DNA from: Anaerolineales bacterium
Lineage (GTDB): Bacteria > Chloroflexota > Anaerolineae > Anaerolineales > Villigracilaceae
Direction: 5' to 3'
Assembly (NCBI GenBank): GCA_015075725.1
Contig: JABTTV010000001.1
Location: forward strand, 1,488,001 to 1,552,000
DNA: 64,000 nt
Made by a program: the position numbers and the translations under genes
The notes under the pieces: model-generated
Told to the model about the DNA's origin: nothing
Seen by the model: only the letters and a program-made list of their open reading frames with translations
Database searches by the model: none
In this document: positions 1-9,002 of the stretch, piece after piece
How the letters are laid out: each line of letters begins with the position of its first letter
How positions within the stretch are numbered: the first letter of the stretch is position 1

Positions 1-432
1 CACCCGGAGATGGGCCATGTAATCGTCCGGCACGATACGGAAAGGGATCCTTTCAAGGGAGCCTGCCCGTTCCATGCCGATTGTTTCGAGGGGCTTGCGT
101 CGGGCGTTGCCATCGAAAAGCGCTGGGGCAAACGCGGCTCTTTGCTCCCGGCAGATCACCCGGTATGGGACCTCGAAGCCGATTACATTGCGCAGGCGCT
201 CAGCAATTATGTGATGACCCTCTCGCCTCAGCGCATCATTATCGGCGGAGGAGTCGGCTCGCTGGAGCATCTCCTGCCAAAGGTCCAGGAAAAGACGCGC
301 AGCTACATCAACGGGTATGTTCAATCTCCCGTTATCCTTGAAAATATCGAAACCTATATCGTCCATCCCGGCTTGGGGAACCGTTCGGGTATACTTGGCG
401 CGTTTGCCCTGGCTGAAGAAGCGTTACAATAA
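1..432 (+). CDS. ROK-family fructokinase, C-terminal part (5' end outside window)
   Basis: The reading frame is open from base 1 and ends at TAA 430-432, so this is the last ~143 residues of a longer protein. It carries the ROK sugar-kinase zinc motif CPFHADC next to EGLASG, and later IIIGGGVG, the C-terminal glycine-rich segment of ROK kinases. The CPFHxDC form is typical of the fructokinase branch (ScrK/YdhR-like), which phosphorylates fructose to fructose-6-phosphate in the cytoplasm. Only five bases separate it from the amylosucrase gene, whose reaction releases fructose from sucrose, so the pair makes biochemical sense as an operon. Glucokinase or mannokinase activity cannot be excluded from this fragment. 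Confidence 0.88.
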   Translation, partial: HPEMGHVIVRHDTERDPFKGACPFHADCFEGLASGVAIEKRWGKRGSLLPADHPVWDLEADYIAQALSNYVMTLSPQRIIIGGGVGSLEHLLPKVQEKTRSYINGYVQSPVILENIETYIVHPGLGNRSGILGAFALAEEALQ

Positions 433-437
433 ATTCA

Positions 438-2387
438 ATGAATCAATCCAAACTCCTCGAACGTAACTCTCATAAACTATTGAGATCAATTCTTCCGCGA
501 GTGGAAGCCGACCTTAAACGCCTGATCGCAAGGGACCTGCAAGGTTGGCAGCAATTCACAAGCCGACTCAATAAGACCTTCCCTTCCCTGCTGGCGTTGT
601 ATGCTGAGTTGTATGGCGACCGTTACGACCTTGCCTATCAACTCGAAGACCTTGTGGCAAGCATGGCGCGTTCATGGTTCAACCGCCCGCTCGACCTGCG
701 CGAACTCGACGATGCGCGCGAGCGCGACCCGCTCTGGTTTCAATCCAATCAAATGCTCGGAGCAGTCTGTTATGCGGATCTTTTTGCGGACGACCTCGAT
801 GGGATCCGCAGGAAAATCCCGTACTTCAAGGAACTCGGTCTCACCTATCTTCACCTCATGCCGCTCTTCAAATCCCCCGAAGGCGAGAACGACGGCGGAT
901 ATGCCGTCAGCAGTTACCGCGAAGTGAATCCCGCACTTGGCACGATGAAGGAACTGTCTTCACTTGCGCGTGAATTGCGCCGGGCGGGCATCAGCCTTGT
1001 TTTGGACCTGGTCTTCAATCACACCTCGGATGAACATCTCTGGGCGGAACGTGCCAAACAGGGCGATGAAGACCACATGGATTTCTACCGCATCTTCCCG
1101 GACCGTGACCTGCCCGGCCGCTACCAGCAGAATCTCAGGGAAATCTTTCCCGAAGGCGATGCAGGCGCCTTTTCACCGTTCATCATCAGGAAAAAAGAAC
1201 ATTGGGTGTGGACTACCTTCCACTCCTACCAATGGGATTTGAACTATGCCAACCCGGCCGTCTTCAACCGCATGGCGGAGGAAATGCTCTTCCTCGCGAA
1301 TCAAGGCGTGGAAGCGCTGCGGCTCGACGCGGTCGCTTTTATTTGGAAACAACTCGGCACCAACTGCGAGAACCTGCCGCAGGCGCATATGCTCATCAAA
1401 GCCTTTAGTGCCGTGGCGCGCATCGCCGCCCCTGCGCTCATTTTCAAATCCGAAGCCATCGTGCATCCCGACGAGGTGGTGAAATACGTTTCGCCCGATG
1501 AGTGCCAGGTATCCTATAACCCGCTCATAATGGCATTGCTTTGGAACTCGCTTGCCACGCGGAAGACGCGCTTGCTTTCACAAGCCCTTGCGACCCGCTT
1601 TAAACTCCCGCAGGGGACGGCATGGATCAATTACGTCCGTGTGCATGACGACATCGGTTGGACATTTTCGGATGAAGACGCTGCCCAATTGGGAATCAAT
1701 GGCTACGACCACCGCCGTTTCCTCAACGAGTTCTACCGCGGACGTTTCCCCGGCAGTTTCGCGCGCGGGCTTCCCTTTCAGGAAAATCCCTCCACCGGCG
1801 ATTGCCGCATCAGCGGGACCTGCGCCTCCCTTGCCGGGCTCGAAAAGGCTTTGCATGAAGAAGGCGAAAAAGAAGTGGAACTTGCCATCCGCCGTATCCT
1901 GTTGATCCACGGGATCATTCTCACCGTGGGCGGGATCCCGCTCATTTACCTTGGCGATGAGATCGGCACCCTGAACGATTACTCCTACCGCGACGACCCC
2001 GCCCGCGAACGCGACAGCCGCTGGGTGCATCGTCCGCGCGCGGATTGGGAGAAATACAAGCGGAGAAAGAATCCCCACTCCATCGAAGGACACATCTATC
2101 ACGGTTTTCGCACGTTGATCGAACTACGAAAGGTTCACAAGGTCTTTGCAGACGGCGAAATGGAAGTCATCCCGACCGAAAATGAACACGTCCTTGCCTA
2201 TATGCGCACCTATGCAGGCAAACGCGCCGTGGTCTTTGCCAATTTCTCCGAAGTGCCTCAACCCATTATGCGCCGCGTCATCGAACAGTACTCGATCACC
2301 TCGCTAAAGAAACTTCACGGACGGAATCATGTTTCCCCCAAGAATACTCTTGTCCTCGAGCCGTTGGATTTTGTGGTGTTTGGTTGA
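438..2387 (+). CDS. Amylosucrase (GH13, sucrose to alpha-1,4-glucan)
   Basis: 649-residue GH13 enzyme with the amylosucrase signature set. The nucleophile is D297 in [11 protein letters not shown], the acid/base is E339 in [10 protein letters not shown], and the transition-state stabiliser lies in HDDIGWTF (H403, D404, D405). An N-terminal helical domain precedes the barrel, and length matches the Neisseria enzyme family. It should transfer glucosyl units from sucrose to a glucan and release fructose. From memory, characterised amylosucrases read VRSHDD where this one reads VRVHDD, so the residue before the catalytic His differs. It follows a fructokinase gene by five bases. Plain sucrose hydrolase activity is possible but the motif set favours the polymerase. 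Confidence 0.93.
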   Translation: MNQSKLLERNSHKLLRSILPRVEADLKRLIARDLQGWQQFTSRLNKTFPSLLALYAELYGDRYDLAYQLEDLVASMARSWFNRPLDLRELDDARERDPLWFQSNQMLGAVCYADLFADDLDGIRRKIPYFKELGLTYLHLMPLFKSPEGENDGGYAVSSYREVNPALGTMKELSSLARELRRAGISLVLDLVFNHTSDEHLWAERAKQGDEDHMDFYRIFPDRDLPGRYQQNLREIFPEGDAGAFSPFIIRKKEHWVWTTFHSYQWDLNYANPAVFNRMAEEMLFLANQGVEALRLDAVAFIWKQLGTNCENLPQAHMLIKAFSAVARIAAPALIFKSEAIVHPDEVVKYVSPDECQVSYNPLIMALLWNSLATRKTRLLSQALATRFKLPQGTAWINYVRVHDDIGWTFSDEDAAQLGINGYDHRRFLNEFYRGRFPGSFARGLPFQENPSTGDCRISGTCASLAGLEKALHEEGEKEVELAIRRILLIHGIILTVGGIPLIYLGDEIGTLNDYSYRDDPARERDSRWVHRPRADWEKYKRRKNPHSIEGHIYHGFRTLIELRKVHKVFADGEMEVIPTENEHVLAYMRTYAGKRAVVFANFSEVPQPIMRRVIEQYSITSLKKLHGRNHVSPKNTLVLEPLDFVVFG

Positions 2388-2490
2388 TGAAGTTCAAAAC
2401 ATAATTAACCCAGAGTTTAATTTGGGACGCAGATGAACGTGGAAAAGGATTATAAAAAACCCGTTTTCAGCGATAATCCGCGCCCCATTT

Positions 2491-2546
2491 GCTCTTAAAA
2501 ACGAACTCACCCACGAAACCATAATTTCCGGGTGAGACATGTTTCT
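2491..2546. repeat. Palindromic intergenic element, copy 1
   Basis: Stem-loop region with arms ACTCACCC and GGGTGAG, preceded by GCTCTTAAAAAC. The same element, inverted, lies at 12254-12310. It sits between the convergent amylosucrase and desulfurase-like genes and could also terminate transcription. The remaining bases of this gap (2388-2490) show no gene. Confidence 0.7.
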
Positions 2547-2547
2547 T

Positions 2548-3807
2548 TTATCCAGCGATCCTTTTCAATACCTCCCCCAACTTCGCCACTTCATCCAACG
2601 TGTTGTAATGCACCGCTCCCACGCGGACCATGCCGCCCTTGTCTTCCAAGCCAAGGCGTTCGGTGACGTTGATGGCGTAGTAGTTCCCATCCCAAACGTA
2701 GATGTTCTCCGCAGCGAGTTTCTCCGCCACAATTTTTGGGTGCATATCCCCGATGCGGAAGGAGAAGGTGGCGATGCGTTCGTCGAGTCGGCGGGGGTCG
2801 GTGAGACCAAAGATGCGCAGGTTCGGAACCGCTTCGAGCACGGAAAGAAGCGCGCGGCTCAACTCGAATTCGTACGCGTGGACGGCGGTCATTGCCTGTT
2901 TGAGTGAAAGTTTTCGTCCGCTGTATCCATCCTCGCGCAGGCCGTCCACATAACGCCCGCCGAATTCCTTTCCCAGCCATTCAAAGTATTCGATGGCGCC
3001 GAGAACCCCCGCGATGCCTTCGTGGTTTTGCGTGCCGGTCTCGAATTTGCCGGGCAGATGATTCGTGGCAGGGCGGACTTTATAAGCGAAAAGCTTTTCA
3101 AGCAGGTCGTGTTTGCCGTACAAGATTCCCGCATGCGGACCGAAATATTTGTACGATGAAGAGACCAGAAAATCACAGCCGATCTTTTGCACATCGATGG
3201 GACCATGCACGGCGTATTGCACCGCATCCACATAGACGAGTGCGCCAACGTCGTGCGCCATCTTCGTGATCTTTGTTATCGGGTTGACCGTTCCCAGCGA
3301 ATTGGAGGCATATCCGACAGCCACCAGTTTCGGCTTGCGTTCGAGCGCTTTTTGTAGATCATCCAGTTTGAGTGTGCCGTCTTCCACATCGAAATCCACC
3401 CAGTTGACTTTCACGCCTTTATCCTGCGCCGCCAGCGCCCAGGGCGTGACATTGGCGTCGTGGTCGAGCCTCGTCAAGACGATTTCATCGCCTTCCTTCC
3501 AGTCGCGCGAAATGGAGCGGCTTAAGTGCAGGGTGAGGGTGGTCATGTTGTTGCCGAAGACAATCTCTTCGGGAGAGGCGGCGTTATAAAAATCCGCCAT
3601 GGCTTGATGCGCTTCGTCGAGAATTGCATCAGAAGCAATGCTGGTGGCGAATGCGCCTTCATGATTGGCATTGTTCTCAAGCAGATAATTTGTGATGCGG
3701 TCGAGGGATTGTTTTGCGATCTGAGTCCCGCCGGGATTGTCGAAGAAGATCGCCGGGCGGTTCAGCGACAGAAATTGCTGACGAATGACATCCAGATTCA
3801 ATGACAT
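2548..3807 (-). CDS. Cysteine-desulfurase-like class V aminotransferase (VC1184-type)
   Basis: 419-residue PLP enzyme of fold type I. The FFDNPGGTQ start, DHDANVTPW, DAVQYAVHGP and SSSYKYFGPHAG segments match the SufS/NifS-like class V family; the Schiff-base lysine is K220 of the chosen protein. The family resemblance is to the subgroup annotated as VC1184-like cysteine desulfurase, whose substrate is not well established. The start at 3807 was chosen because GGAGGAG lies nine bases upstream; the frame extends six codons further but without a site. A catalytic cysteine loop typical of true SufS is not obvious, so desulfurase activity is inferred only from family. Confidence 0.85.
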   Translation of the reverse strand: MSLNLDVIRQQFLSLNRPAIFFDNPGGTQIAKQSLDRITNYLLENNANHEGAFATSIASDAILDEAHQAMADFYNAASPEEIVFGNNMTTLTLHLSRSISRDWKEGDEIVLTRLDHDANVTPWALAAQDKGVKVNWVDFDVEDGTLKLDDLQKALERKPKLVAVGYASNSLGTVNPITKITKMAHDVGALVYVDAVQYAVHGPIDVQKIGCDFLVSSSYKYFGPHAGILYGKHDLLEKLFAYKVRPATNHLPGKFETGTQNHEGIAGVLGAIEYFEWLGKEFGGRYVDGLREDGYSGRKLSLKQAMTAVHAYEFELSRALLSVLEAVPNLRIFGLTDPRRLDERIATFSFRIGDMHPKIVAEKLAAENIYVWDGNYYAINVTERLGLEDKGGMVRVGAVHYNTLDEVAKLGEVLKRIAG

Positions 3808-3882
3808 GAGAGAAAACTCCTCCAACGCTTTTCAGATATTTGGGTTGTATACTTAAATTGTACCTCACGGAAAGGAGCATCC

Positions 3883-4305
3883 ATGTTCGAACGAATCCTG
3901 CTCGCTGTGGACGGTTCCGAGCACGCCCTCCGCGCAGCGCGCAAAGCCGCCGAACTGGCGCGCCTGATGAAACCCGAAGAGTTTCGCATTGTTGTAGCCT
4001 ATGATCCCATACCGGTTTATCTCGGCGAACCGAATATGCAGATCGCGATCACCAACCGCAAAGGTGAAGCCGAGGAAATTTTGAACATGGCCGTCAAGGA
4101 AATCGGCGAGGTGCCTTGCGGCATCCACACCGAGATCATCGAAGGCGACGCAGCCGGTGCGATCATCGAAGTGGCGAACGTCTGCAAAAGTGATGTGATC
4201 GTGATGGGTTCGCGCGGCCTGGGAAGGCTGGCAGGTTTGCTGCTGGGAAGCACGAGTCAGAAGGTCGTCTCGCATGCGCCCTGCCCGGTTTTGATAGTCA
4301 GATAG
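3883..4305 (+). CDS. UspA-type universal stress protein
   Basis: 140 residues forming a single Usp domain. The N-terminus reads MFERILLAVDGSEHA and the C-terminus has the ATP-binding pattern G-x2-G-x9-G-S (in MGSRGLGRLAGLLLGST) followed by APCPVLIVR. These mark the ATP-binding class of Usp proteins, soluble cytoplasmic dimers linked to stress and energy limitation. A GGAAAGGAG ribosome site precedes the ATG, and TATACT upstream may be its -10 box. It is divergent from the desulfurase-like gene and no obvious partner adjoins it. Confidence 0.93.
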   Translation: MFERILLAVDGSEHALRAARKAAELARLMKPEEFRIVVAYDPIPVYLGEPNMQIAITNRKGEAEEILNMAVKEIGEVPCGIHTEIIEGDAAGAIIEVANVCKSDVIVMGSRGLGRLAGLLLGSTSQKVVSHAPCPVLIVR

Positions 4306-4317
4306 TCGAAGAGTCGG

Positions 4318-4959
4318 TCAGTCGTTTAGTCCGGCAAGTTGTTCGGCTTTTTGAAATTCCCCGGGGGTGTTGACATTCCAAAAACACAAACCGGATGGGT
4401 CAAGAATTTTCAATTCTTCTTCGGTCACCGTCCGCACCCTGACCTGTGGAAACCAGACGATCACTTTCCACAGGTCTTTTTCAATTGCGTATTCGATGGC
4501 TGGCAGGCAGGTCTCTTTTCGATATAAGGCATGGAGCGGCTCGTACCCTGCGCTTTTTTCGTTTTCCGCCTCGACGCGGGCGATGACCACGTCCACCTCT
4601 TCCGCGATGATGAGCCTGTGCGCGCTTTCGAAGAAATTTTTACTCGCGAAGGGCATGTCGCATGCGACCACTGCGACGAACGGATGACTGGCGGATGCGA
4701 TGGCGGTGTGGAGTCCGCCCAGGGCGCCGCGGCCCGGTTTGAGGTCCGGCATGAGGCGCACGCGCTGCGCTGAGCTTGTCGAAGCGTTAAGGAATTCATA
4801 GTCTGCGGGGCGATTCGTCGTTACAATCAATTCGTCCGCGATGGACGCAAGCCGTTCGATCACCCGCTGAATGAGCGGCCTTCCCAAAAACGGCTTGAGC
4901 GCCTTGTCCTCGCCCATGCGGGAGGACTGCCCACCGGCTTGAATTACAACCGATAACAT
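4318..4959 (-). CDS. mobA: Molybdenum cofactor guanylyltransferase (MobA-like)
   Basis: 213-residue nucleotidyltransferase. The N-terminal GTP loop QAGGQSSRMGEDKAL, the GRGALGGLHTA segment and the metal-binding VACDMPF motif are those of MobA, which attaches GMP to molybdopterin to make the bis-MGD precursor. The C-terminal WNVNTPGEF motif also fits. Residues NASTSSAQR come from an interspersed repeat (4764-4786) lying in frame in a loop between the nucleotide-binding segment and GRGALGG. The start is divergent from amrS with only 18 bases between start codons, and a shared TATAAT-like box lies there. Related sugar or CTP nucleotidyltransferases are less likely given the motifs. Confidence 0.88.
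   Translation of the reverse strand: MLSVVIQAGGQSSRMGEDKALKPFLGRPLIQRVIERLASIADELIVTTNRPADYEFLNASTSSAQRVRLMPDLKPGRGALGGLHTAIASASHPFVAVVACDMPFASKNFFESAHRLIIAEEVDVVIARVEAENEKSAGYEPLHALYRKETCLPAIEYAIEKDLWKVIVWFPQVRVRTVTEEELKILDPSGLCFWNVNTPGEFQKAEQLAGLND
4764..4786. repeat. Interspersed short repeat inside mobA
   Basis: On the minus strand this reads CGCTTCGACAAGCTCAGCGC, a form of the CTTCGACAAGCTCAG phrase that is common between genes in related genomes (recalled, not searched). Here it is in frame and is translated within MobA. A cousin phrase, GACTTCGCTCAGGGCAAG, is translated in the gene at 38548-40062. Confidence 0.7.
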
Positions 4960-4977
4960 GGGTATATTATAGATGAA
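4960..4977. promoter_or_regulatory. Shared bidirectional promoter of mobA and amrS, probably leaderless
   Basis: The 18 bases between the two start codons hold overlapping -10 boxes. On the plus strand TATTAT 4965-4970 is followed by seven bases and the amrS ATG. On the minus strand TATAAT (4971-4966) is followed by six bases and the mobA ATG. With normal -10 to start-site spacing both transcripts would begin at or next to the start codon, and neither gene has a Shine-Dalgarno sequence. Confidence 0.65.
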
Positions 4978-6042
4978 ATGAGTCCTCTGGCTACCCTACT
5001 TGACCAATTGACCGTCGAAGGCGAGTTGTATGAGAAACTTGCCGATGATTCCGTGCGCTGTTTCGCGTGCGGGCATCGCTGTCTCATCCGCGAGGGGAAG
5101 CGGGGAATCTGCCAGGTGCGCTTCAACAAGGGCGGGAGGTTGATGGTTCCGCACGGTTACGTCGCTGCACTGCAGAACGACCCCATCGAGAAAAAACCGT
5201 TCGCGCATGTATTACCCGGCGCAAATGCATTGACCTTCGGAATGCTTGGTTGCGACTACCATTGTGGTTACTGCCAGAACTGGCTCACCTCGCAAGCCAT
5301 GCGCGACCCGGCATCGGATATTTCGGCTCAATTCATACGCGAAGTGACTCCCCAGGCGATTGTGGACCATGCCCTCAAGGTGAAGGCCTCGGTGGTGGTT
5401 TCCTCGTATAACGAACCGCTGATCACCAGCGAATGGGCGGTGGATATCTTCAAGGTGGCGAAGGCTAACGGTTTGATGTGCGCCTATGTCTCCAACGGAA
5501 ACAACACCGCTGAAGTAATGGATTACCTCGCGCCGTATCTTTCCGCGTATAAAGTCGATCTCAAGTGCATGGACGACAAGAACTACCGCAAACTCGGCGG
5601 GACCCTGCAAAGCACGCTGGACGGGATCAAACGGGCAAGGCAACATGGACTCTGGGTGGAGGTGGTCACGCTGGTCATCCCCGGCTTCAATGACTCGGAC
5701 GAAGAGTTGTGGGATGCAGCGCGATTCCTTGCTGAAGTCTCGACCGATATTCCCTGGCATGTCACGGCATTCCATAAGGATTACAAAATGACCGATCCGG
5801 ATAACACCGATGCGAAGACTCTCATCCGCGCTGCGGAGATCGGGCGCGAGGCGGGACTCAAATTCGTGTACGCGGGAAATTTGCCCGGCACGGTCGGGGA
5901 GTACGAGGATACCGTCTGCCCGAATTGCAGTCATCGGCTGGTCAAGAGGCGCGGATATTTCATCCTGGAAAATCGATTGACGGGGGAGGGGAAATGCCCG
6001 AAGTGTGGCGAAGCCATCCCCGGTGTGTGGTCGAAACGATAG
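4978..6042 (+). CDS. amrS: AmrS, radical SAM enzyme of the AmmeMemoRadiSam system
   Basis: 354 residues. The radical SAM cluster CxxxCxxC is at C92, C96 and C99 in GCDYHCGYCQNW, and an N-terminal cysteine cluster (CFACGHRC, then GICQVR) precedes it, as in the AmrS / pyruvate-formate-lyase-activase-like family. VSSYNEPLIT, KVDLKCMDD and TLVIPGFND are family motifs. The C-terminus has two CxxC pairs (CPNC, CPKC), probably a zinc ribbon. In many genomes the partners are AMMECR1 and MEMO domain proteins, but neither is encoded in this window. The biological product of the system is unknown to me. The start has no Shine-Dalgarno but a -10 box seven bases upstream. Confidence 0.9.
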   Translation: MSPLATLLDQLTVEGELYEKLADDSVRCFACGHRCLIREGKRGICQVRFNKGGRLMVPHGYVAALQNDPIEKKPFAHVLPGANALTFGMLGCDYHCGYCQNWLTSQAMRDPASDISAQFIREVTPQAIVDHALKVKASVVVSSYNEPLITSEWAVDIFKVAKANGLMCAYVSNGNNTAEVMDYLAPYLSAYKVDLKCMDDKNYRKLGGTLQSTLDGIKRARQHGLWVEVVTLVIPGFNDSDEELWDAARFLAEVSTDIPWHVTAFHKDYKMTDPDNTDAKTLIRAAEIGREAGLKFVYAGNLPGTVGEYEDTVCPNCSHRLVKRRGYFILENRLTGEGKCPKCGEAIPGVWSKR

Positions 6043-6087
6043 GTCTCGGCAGCCTATAAAGCGCCCAAATCTTTTATAATCTTTTCC

Positions 6088-7041
6088 ATGATTCTCATCA
6101 CCGGCGCAACCGGGTTTATCGGGCGCACCCTTGTGCGGCAGTTATCTTCGACGGGCTATCCGGTGCGCGCGCTCATCCGTCCATCGGCACGGACTCCGCG
6201 TTTACCGAAAGGTGTCCCTGTGGAGGTGGCGGTGGTTTCGCTCGCCGATACGCGTGGTCTGCGCGCTGCCATGCGCGATGTGGTGTCCATTTTCCATCTT
6301 GCCAGCGCGGAGAATCAAGGGTCGCGCGGCAATCTTCTCGCCACAGATATTCAAGGGACGCAAAATCTCGTCGATGCCGCGGCAGATGCGGGCGTGAATC
6401 GAATCATTTATCTCAGCCATCTTGGGGCGGCGCGTGCGTCGGGATATCCCGCCTTCAAGGCAAAGGGGATCGCCGAGGAAAGCATCCGCGCGGGGAAAAC
6501 ACCCTATACCATCATCCGTACTTCATTGGTGTACGGACCCGAGGATCACTTCACCAACAACATCGCGCGGCTCATCCGTTCTTCGGTCGGATTCTTTCCC
6601 ATTCCCACCGGCGGGCGTGTCGTCGTACAGCCGGTCTGGGTCGAAGACCTTGTCACCTGCATGATCTGGGCTCTCCAAAACGAATCCACGCTGCACCAGG
6701 TCTATGAAGTCGGCGGCAACGAATTCTTCACCATTCAACAGGTCATCGAGACCATCATGGACGTGACGCGCAGAAGGCGGTATCTTGTGCCGTTATCGCC
6801 AATCACTCTGCGCGCCATAACCGTATTTCTCGAAAATGCCCTACCGCGTTTCCCCATCTCATCCTTCTTTCTCGATTATTTCGCCGTCAATCGCACCACC
6901 GCCGTCGATTCGATGCCGCGTTACTTCGGCTTGATGCCGGCGCGCTTCTCCTACCGGCTCGAATATCTCAAACATAAACGCTGGTATGAGCGCTTGTGGA
7001 GCGCGATCACGGAACGCCTTTCCCCTCAGAAAACGAATTAA
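6088..7041 (+). CDS. NAD(P)-dependent epimerase / atypical SDR (complex I NDUFA9-like)
   Basis: 317 residues beginning with the Rossmann motif TGATGFIGR and containing HLASAENQG, YLSHLGAA and TSLVYGPED. This is an extended/atypical short-chain dehydrogenase of the NAD-binding sugar epimerase superfamily, closest in feel to the NDUFA9-like branch; the usual YxxxK pair is not clear, so it may bind nucleotide without redox catalysis. The C-terminus (FSYRLEYLKHKRWYERLW) is basic and amphipathic and could touch a membrane. TATAAT at 6075-6080 lies seven bases before the ATG, without a ribosome site, suggesting a leaderless message. The GNAT gene follows after one base. Confidence 0.82.
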   Translation: MILITGATGFIGRTLVRQLSSTGYPVRALIRPSARTPRLPKGVPVEVAVVSLADTRGLRAAMRDVVSIFHLASAENQGSRGNLLATDIQGTQNLVDAAADAGVNRIIYLSHLGAARASGYPAFKAKGIAEESIRAGKTPYTIIRTSLVYGPEDHFTNNIARLIRSSVGFFPIPTGGRVVVQPVWVEDLVTCMIWALQNESTLHQVYEVGGNEFFTIQQVIETIMDVTRRRRYLVPLSPITLRAITVFLENALPRFPISSFFLDYFAVNRTTAVDSMPRYFGLMPARFSYRLEYLKHKRWYERLWSAITERLSPQKTN

Positions 7042-7042
7042 G

Positions 7043-7921
7043 ATGTCGCTGCCGAACATTCGCCTGCTTGAAACGCCGGAAGACCTCCGCCTCGTGGAGG
7101 AACTTCAACGCGCGGTGTGGCCCGGCTCGGAAACGGACATCGTGCCCATGCACATGCTCATCACCGCCGTCCATAACGGCGGGCTGGTGTTTGGCGCATT
7201 TGAAGAAGAGAAGATCATCGGTTTTGTTTTCGGCTTCCCCGGTTTGGAGGAAACGCCTGACGGACCCCGCGCCAAACATTGCTCGCATATGATGGGCATT
7301 CATCCCGAATATCGCGACGGGGGAATCGGCTTCGCGCTGAAACGCGCGCAATGGCAGATGGTGCGGCATCAGGGACTCGACCACATCACCTGGACGTACG
7401 ATCCATTGCTCAGCCGCAATGCGCGTCTCAACATCTCCAAGCTCGGCGCGGTCTGCAGCACCTACCGCCGCTCCGAATACGGCGAGATGCGCGACGGTCT
7501 TAATGCCGGGCTTCCCTCCGATCGTTTTCAAGTGGATTGGTGGATCAATTCGCGCCGCGTAGAAAAGCGCCTCAGTAAGAATCCGCGCCCCACGCTCACA
7601 ATGACCCATGTATCCAAAAGCGGACTCCGCCCCTTTTACCCGCCTCAATTTTCGGACGCAGGATTGGTCCGCCCACCCGAGCATCTCCCTCCGTTCGAGG
7701 AGCGCATCCTGCTGGCGGAGATTCCTCACGATTTCATCGGACTCAAAGCAAAGGATTTTGCCCTCGCCCGCGACTGGCGTTTCTTCAGCCGCGAACTTTT
7801 CGAGACCACTTTTGCCAGGGGATACATAGTCACCGATTTTGTGTACGACAGCACCGGGGAACATCCGCGCGGAATGTATGTATTGACGCATGGGGAAAGC
7901 ACGCTGGACGAGTTCGAGTAA
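7043..7921 (+). CDS. GNAT-superfamily acetyltransferase-like protein (COG3375 type)
   Basis: 292 residues. The N-terminal ~170 residues have a GNAT look: GLVFGAFEEEKIIGFVFGF forms the central strands, and MMGIHPEYRDGGIGFALKRAQ is the acetyl-CoA loop, followed by WTYDPLLSRNARLNISKLG. This arrangement is the COG3375 predicted acetyltransferase family, whose substrate is unknown. The C-terminal part (PPFEERILLAEIP onward) is specific to that family. ATG 7043 directly follows the epimerase stop; the frame extends 19 codons upstream but overlaps the epimerase gene, so the downstream start is preferred. Probably co-transcribed with the epimerase. Confidence 0.82.
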   Translation: MSLPNIRLLETPEDLRLVEELQRAVWPGSETDIVPMHMLITAVHNGGLVFGAFEEEKIIGFVFGFPGLEETPDGPRAKHCSHMMGIHPEYRDGGIGFALKRAQWQMVRHQGLDHITWTYDPLLSRNARLNISKLGAVCSTYRRSEYGEMRDGLNAGLPSDRFQVDWWINSRRVEKRLSKNPRPTLTMTHVSKSGLRPFYPPQFSDAGLVRPPEHLPPFEERILLAEIPHDFIGLKAKDFALARDWRFFSRELFETTFARGYIVTDFVYDSTGEHPRGMYVLTHGESTLDEFE

Positions 7922-7938
7922 CGTCATTAAACGCATGA

Positions 7939-7956
7939 GCCGCCCTTGCGGGCGGC
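7939..7956. terminator. Hairpin between convergent genes
   Basis: GCCGCCC / GGGCGGC, seven perfect pairs around a TTGC loop, placed after the GNAT stop and before the convergent membrane-protein stop. No clear T-run follows, so it may be bidirectional but weak. Confidence 0.55.
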
Positions 7957-8003
7957 CCAGCGGTTGGATGGGGGAGAGGAAACGAAACCTTGCTTTGCAA
8001 GGA

Positions 8004-8762
8004 TTACCTCCGAACGGAAGGATTGTTATCGCGGTTGCTCATTGCTGCCATGCCGACGGGATGATACGTCGGTTCGGGGCGGTTGACGCCGTAGGACGGC
8101 ATGGGCGCAGGACGCGGCTTGGACGTGGGGCGGGGATAATTGACTGGGGGAGGATTCACTTCCTGCCGCGGGAAGGGTTGAACGGTCCGAGGTTGAGGCG
8201 CGGGGTAGGAAGATGCCGGGGCATTGCGATAGGCCGAGTTCCGGTCATAAATATCCGCAAGCGTAAAGAGACGCTCGCCAGCCAGTGAGAAAGTACCGAT
8301 CAACAGTACACGGATCAGCCAGACCATGCACGCGACTAAGATGGGGACGAGTTTCGTCATCGCTTCCTGGCCGACCAGGGAGCCGCCCAATGCATTGTGG
8401 TTTTGAATGGCGACCGACACGCCCCACCAGGTGAGCATGGCGTTGAACGCGGCGGCAAGGAGCCATGCTCCAAAGAGATACCAGACCTCGGCTGGTTCAT
8501 CGCGTCCCTGCTCCGGAGTGAATATGCGGGCGATGCCGGCAAAGTCGATGGCGCAAAATGCAAATGCCAGCACCGAATACCAGTACATGCCCCCGAATTT
8601 CAGATCGCCCAATACATCGCGCAAGGCGAATGAGGTGGTGCCGAAGTTGAAGATCTCGAACGCGAACAGGGCGCAGAGAATCAAACCGCCAAAGATCGCG
8701 CCGCGCTTAAGCGACATGTTCTTCAAGAATGGCGTCAGTTGGATTTGGAAGGAACGGTTCAT
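8004..8762 (-). CDS. Four-helix membrane protein with Pro-rich tail, unknown function
   Basis: 252 residues, start ATG 8762 with TGGAGTG upstream. Four hydrophobic stretches can be seen: around GGLILCALFAFEIF, YSVLAFAFCAIDFAGIA, VWYLFGAWLLAAAFNAML and LVPILVACMVWLIRVLLIG. After these comes a ~90-residue proline-rich, presumably disordered cytoplasmic tail with PAPQP, PPPVNYPRP and KPRPAPMP. I do not recognise the family. Its promoter is unusually well formed and holds an SOS-box-like dyad in the spacer (8811-8839), so DNA-damage control is possible. It is divergent from the ArsR sulfur cassette and convergent with the GNAT gene. Confidence 0.75.
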   Translation of the reverse strand: MNRSFQIQLTPFLKNMSLKRGAIFGGLILCALFAFEIFNFGTTSFALRDVLGDLKFGGMYWYSVLAFAFCAIDFAGIARIFTPEQGRDEPAEVWYLFGAWLLAAAFNAMLTWWGVSVAIQNHNALGGSLVGQEAMTKLVPILVACMVWLIRVLLIGTFSLAGERLFTLADIYDRNSAYRNAPASSYPAPQPRTVQPFPRQEVNPPPVNYPRPTSKPRPAPMPSYGVNRPEPTYHPVGMAAMSNRDNNPSVRR

Positions 8763-8810
8763 GGGATCACTCCATTTTGGAACCAGATACGGAAAGGGTG
8801 TCTGCCTATA

Positions 8811-8839
8811 AATATAGAACACTTGTTCTAATTTGTCAA
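8811..8839 (-). promoter_or_regulatory. Sigma70-type promoter with SOS-box-like operator in the spacer
   Basis: On the minus strand TTGACA (8839-8834), a 17-base spacer and TATATT (8816-8811). The spacer contains most of the dyad AGAACAAGTGTTCT (8816-8829 on the plus strand), whose core GAAC-AAGT-GTTC fits the Gram-positive LexA (DinR) pattern GAAC-RNRY-GTTC. A repressor bound there would block RNA polymerase directly. The inferred start site is about 40 bases before the ATG at 8762. Confidence 0.7.
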
Positions 8840-9002
8840 TGGGGAATCCTTGCAGAACCATTGCCCACCTCCTGTTGGAATGGTTTGACCAGTTCTGTTT
8901 GATGACGAATATCACAAAATTACTCCTGTTACATCCATCACCCTGACAAGGTGATTGAACATACTTGAAAGGGTATAACCTGATTGTTACAATTTTCACA
9001 AG

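Noticed and set aside
7007..7936. 309-codon minus-strand frame
   Set aside because: Antisense to the GNAT-like gene, with no recognisable motif.
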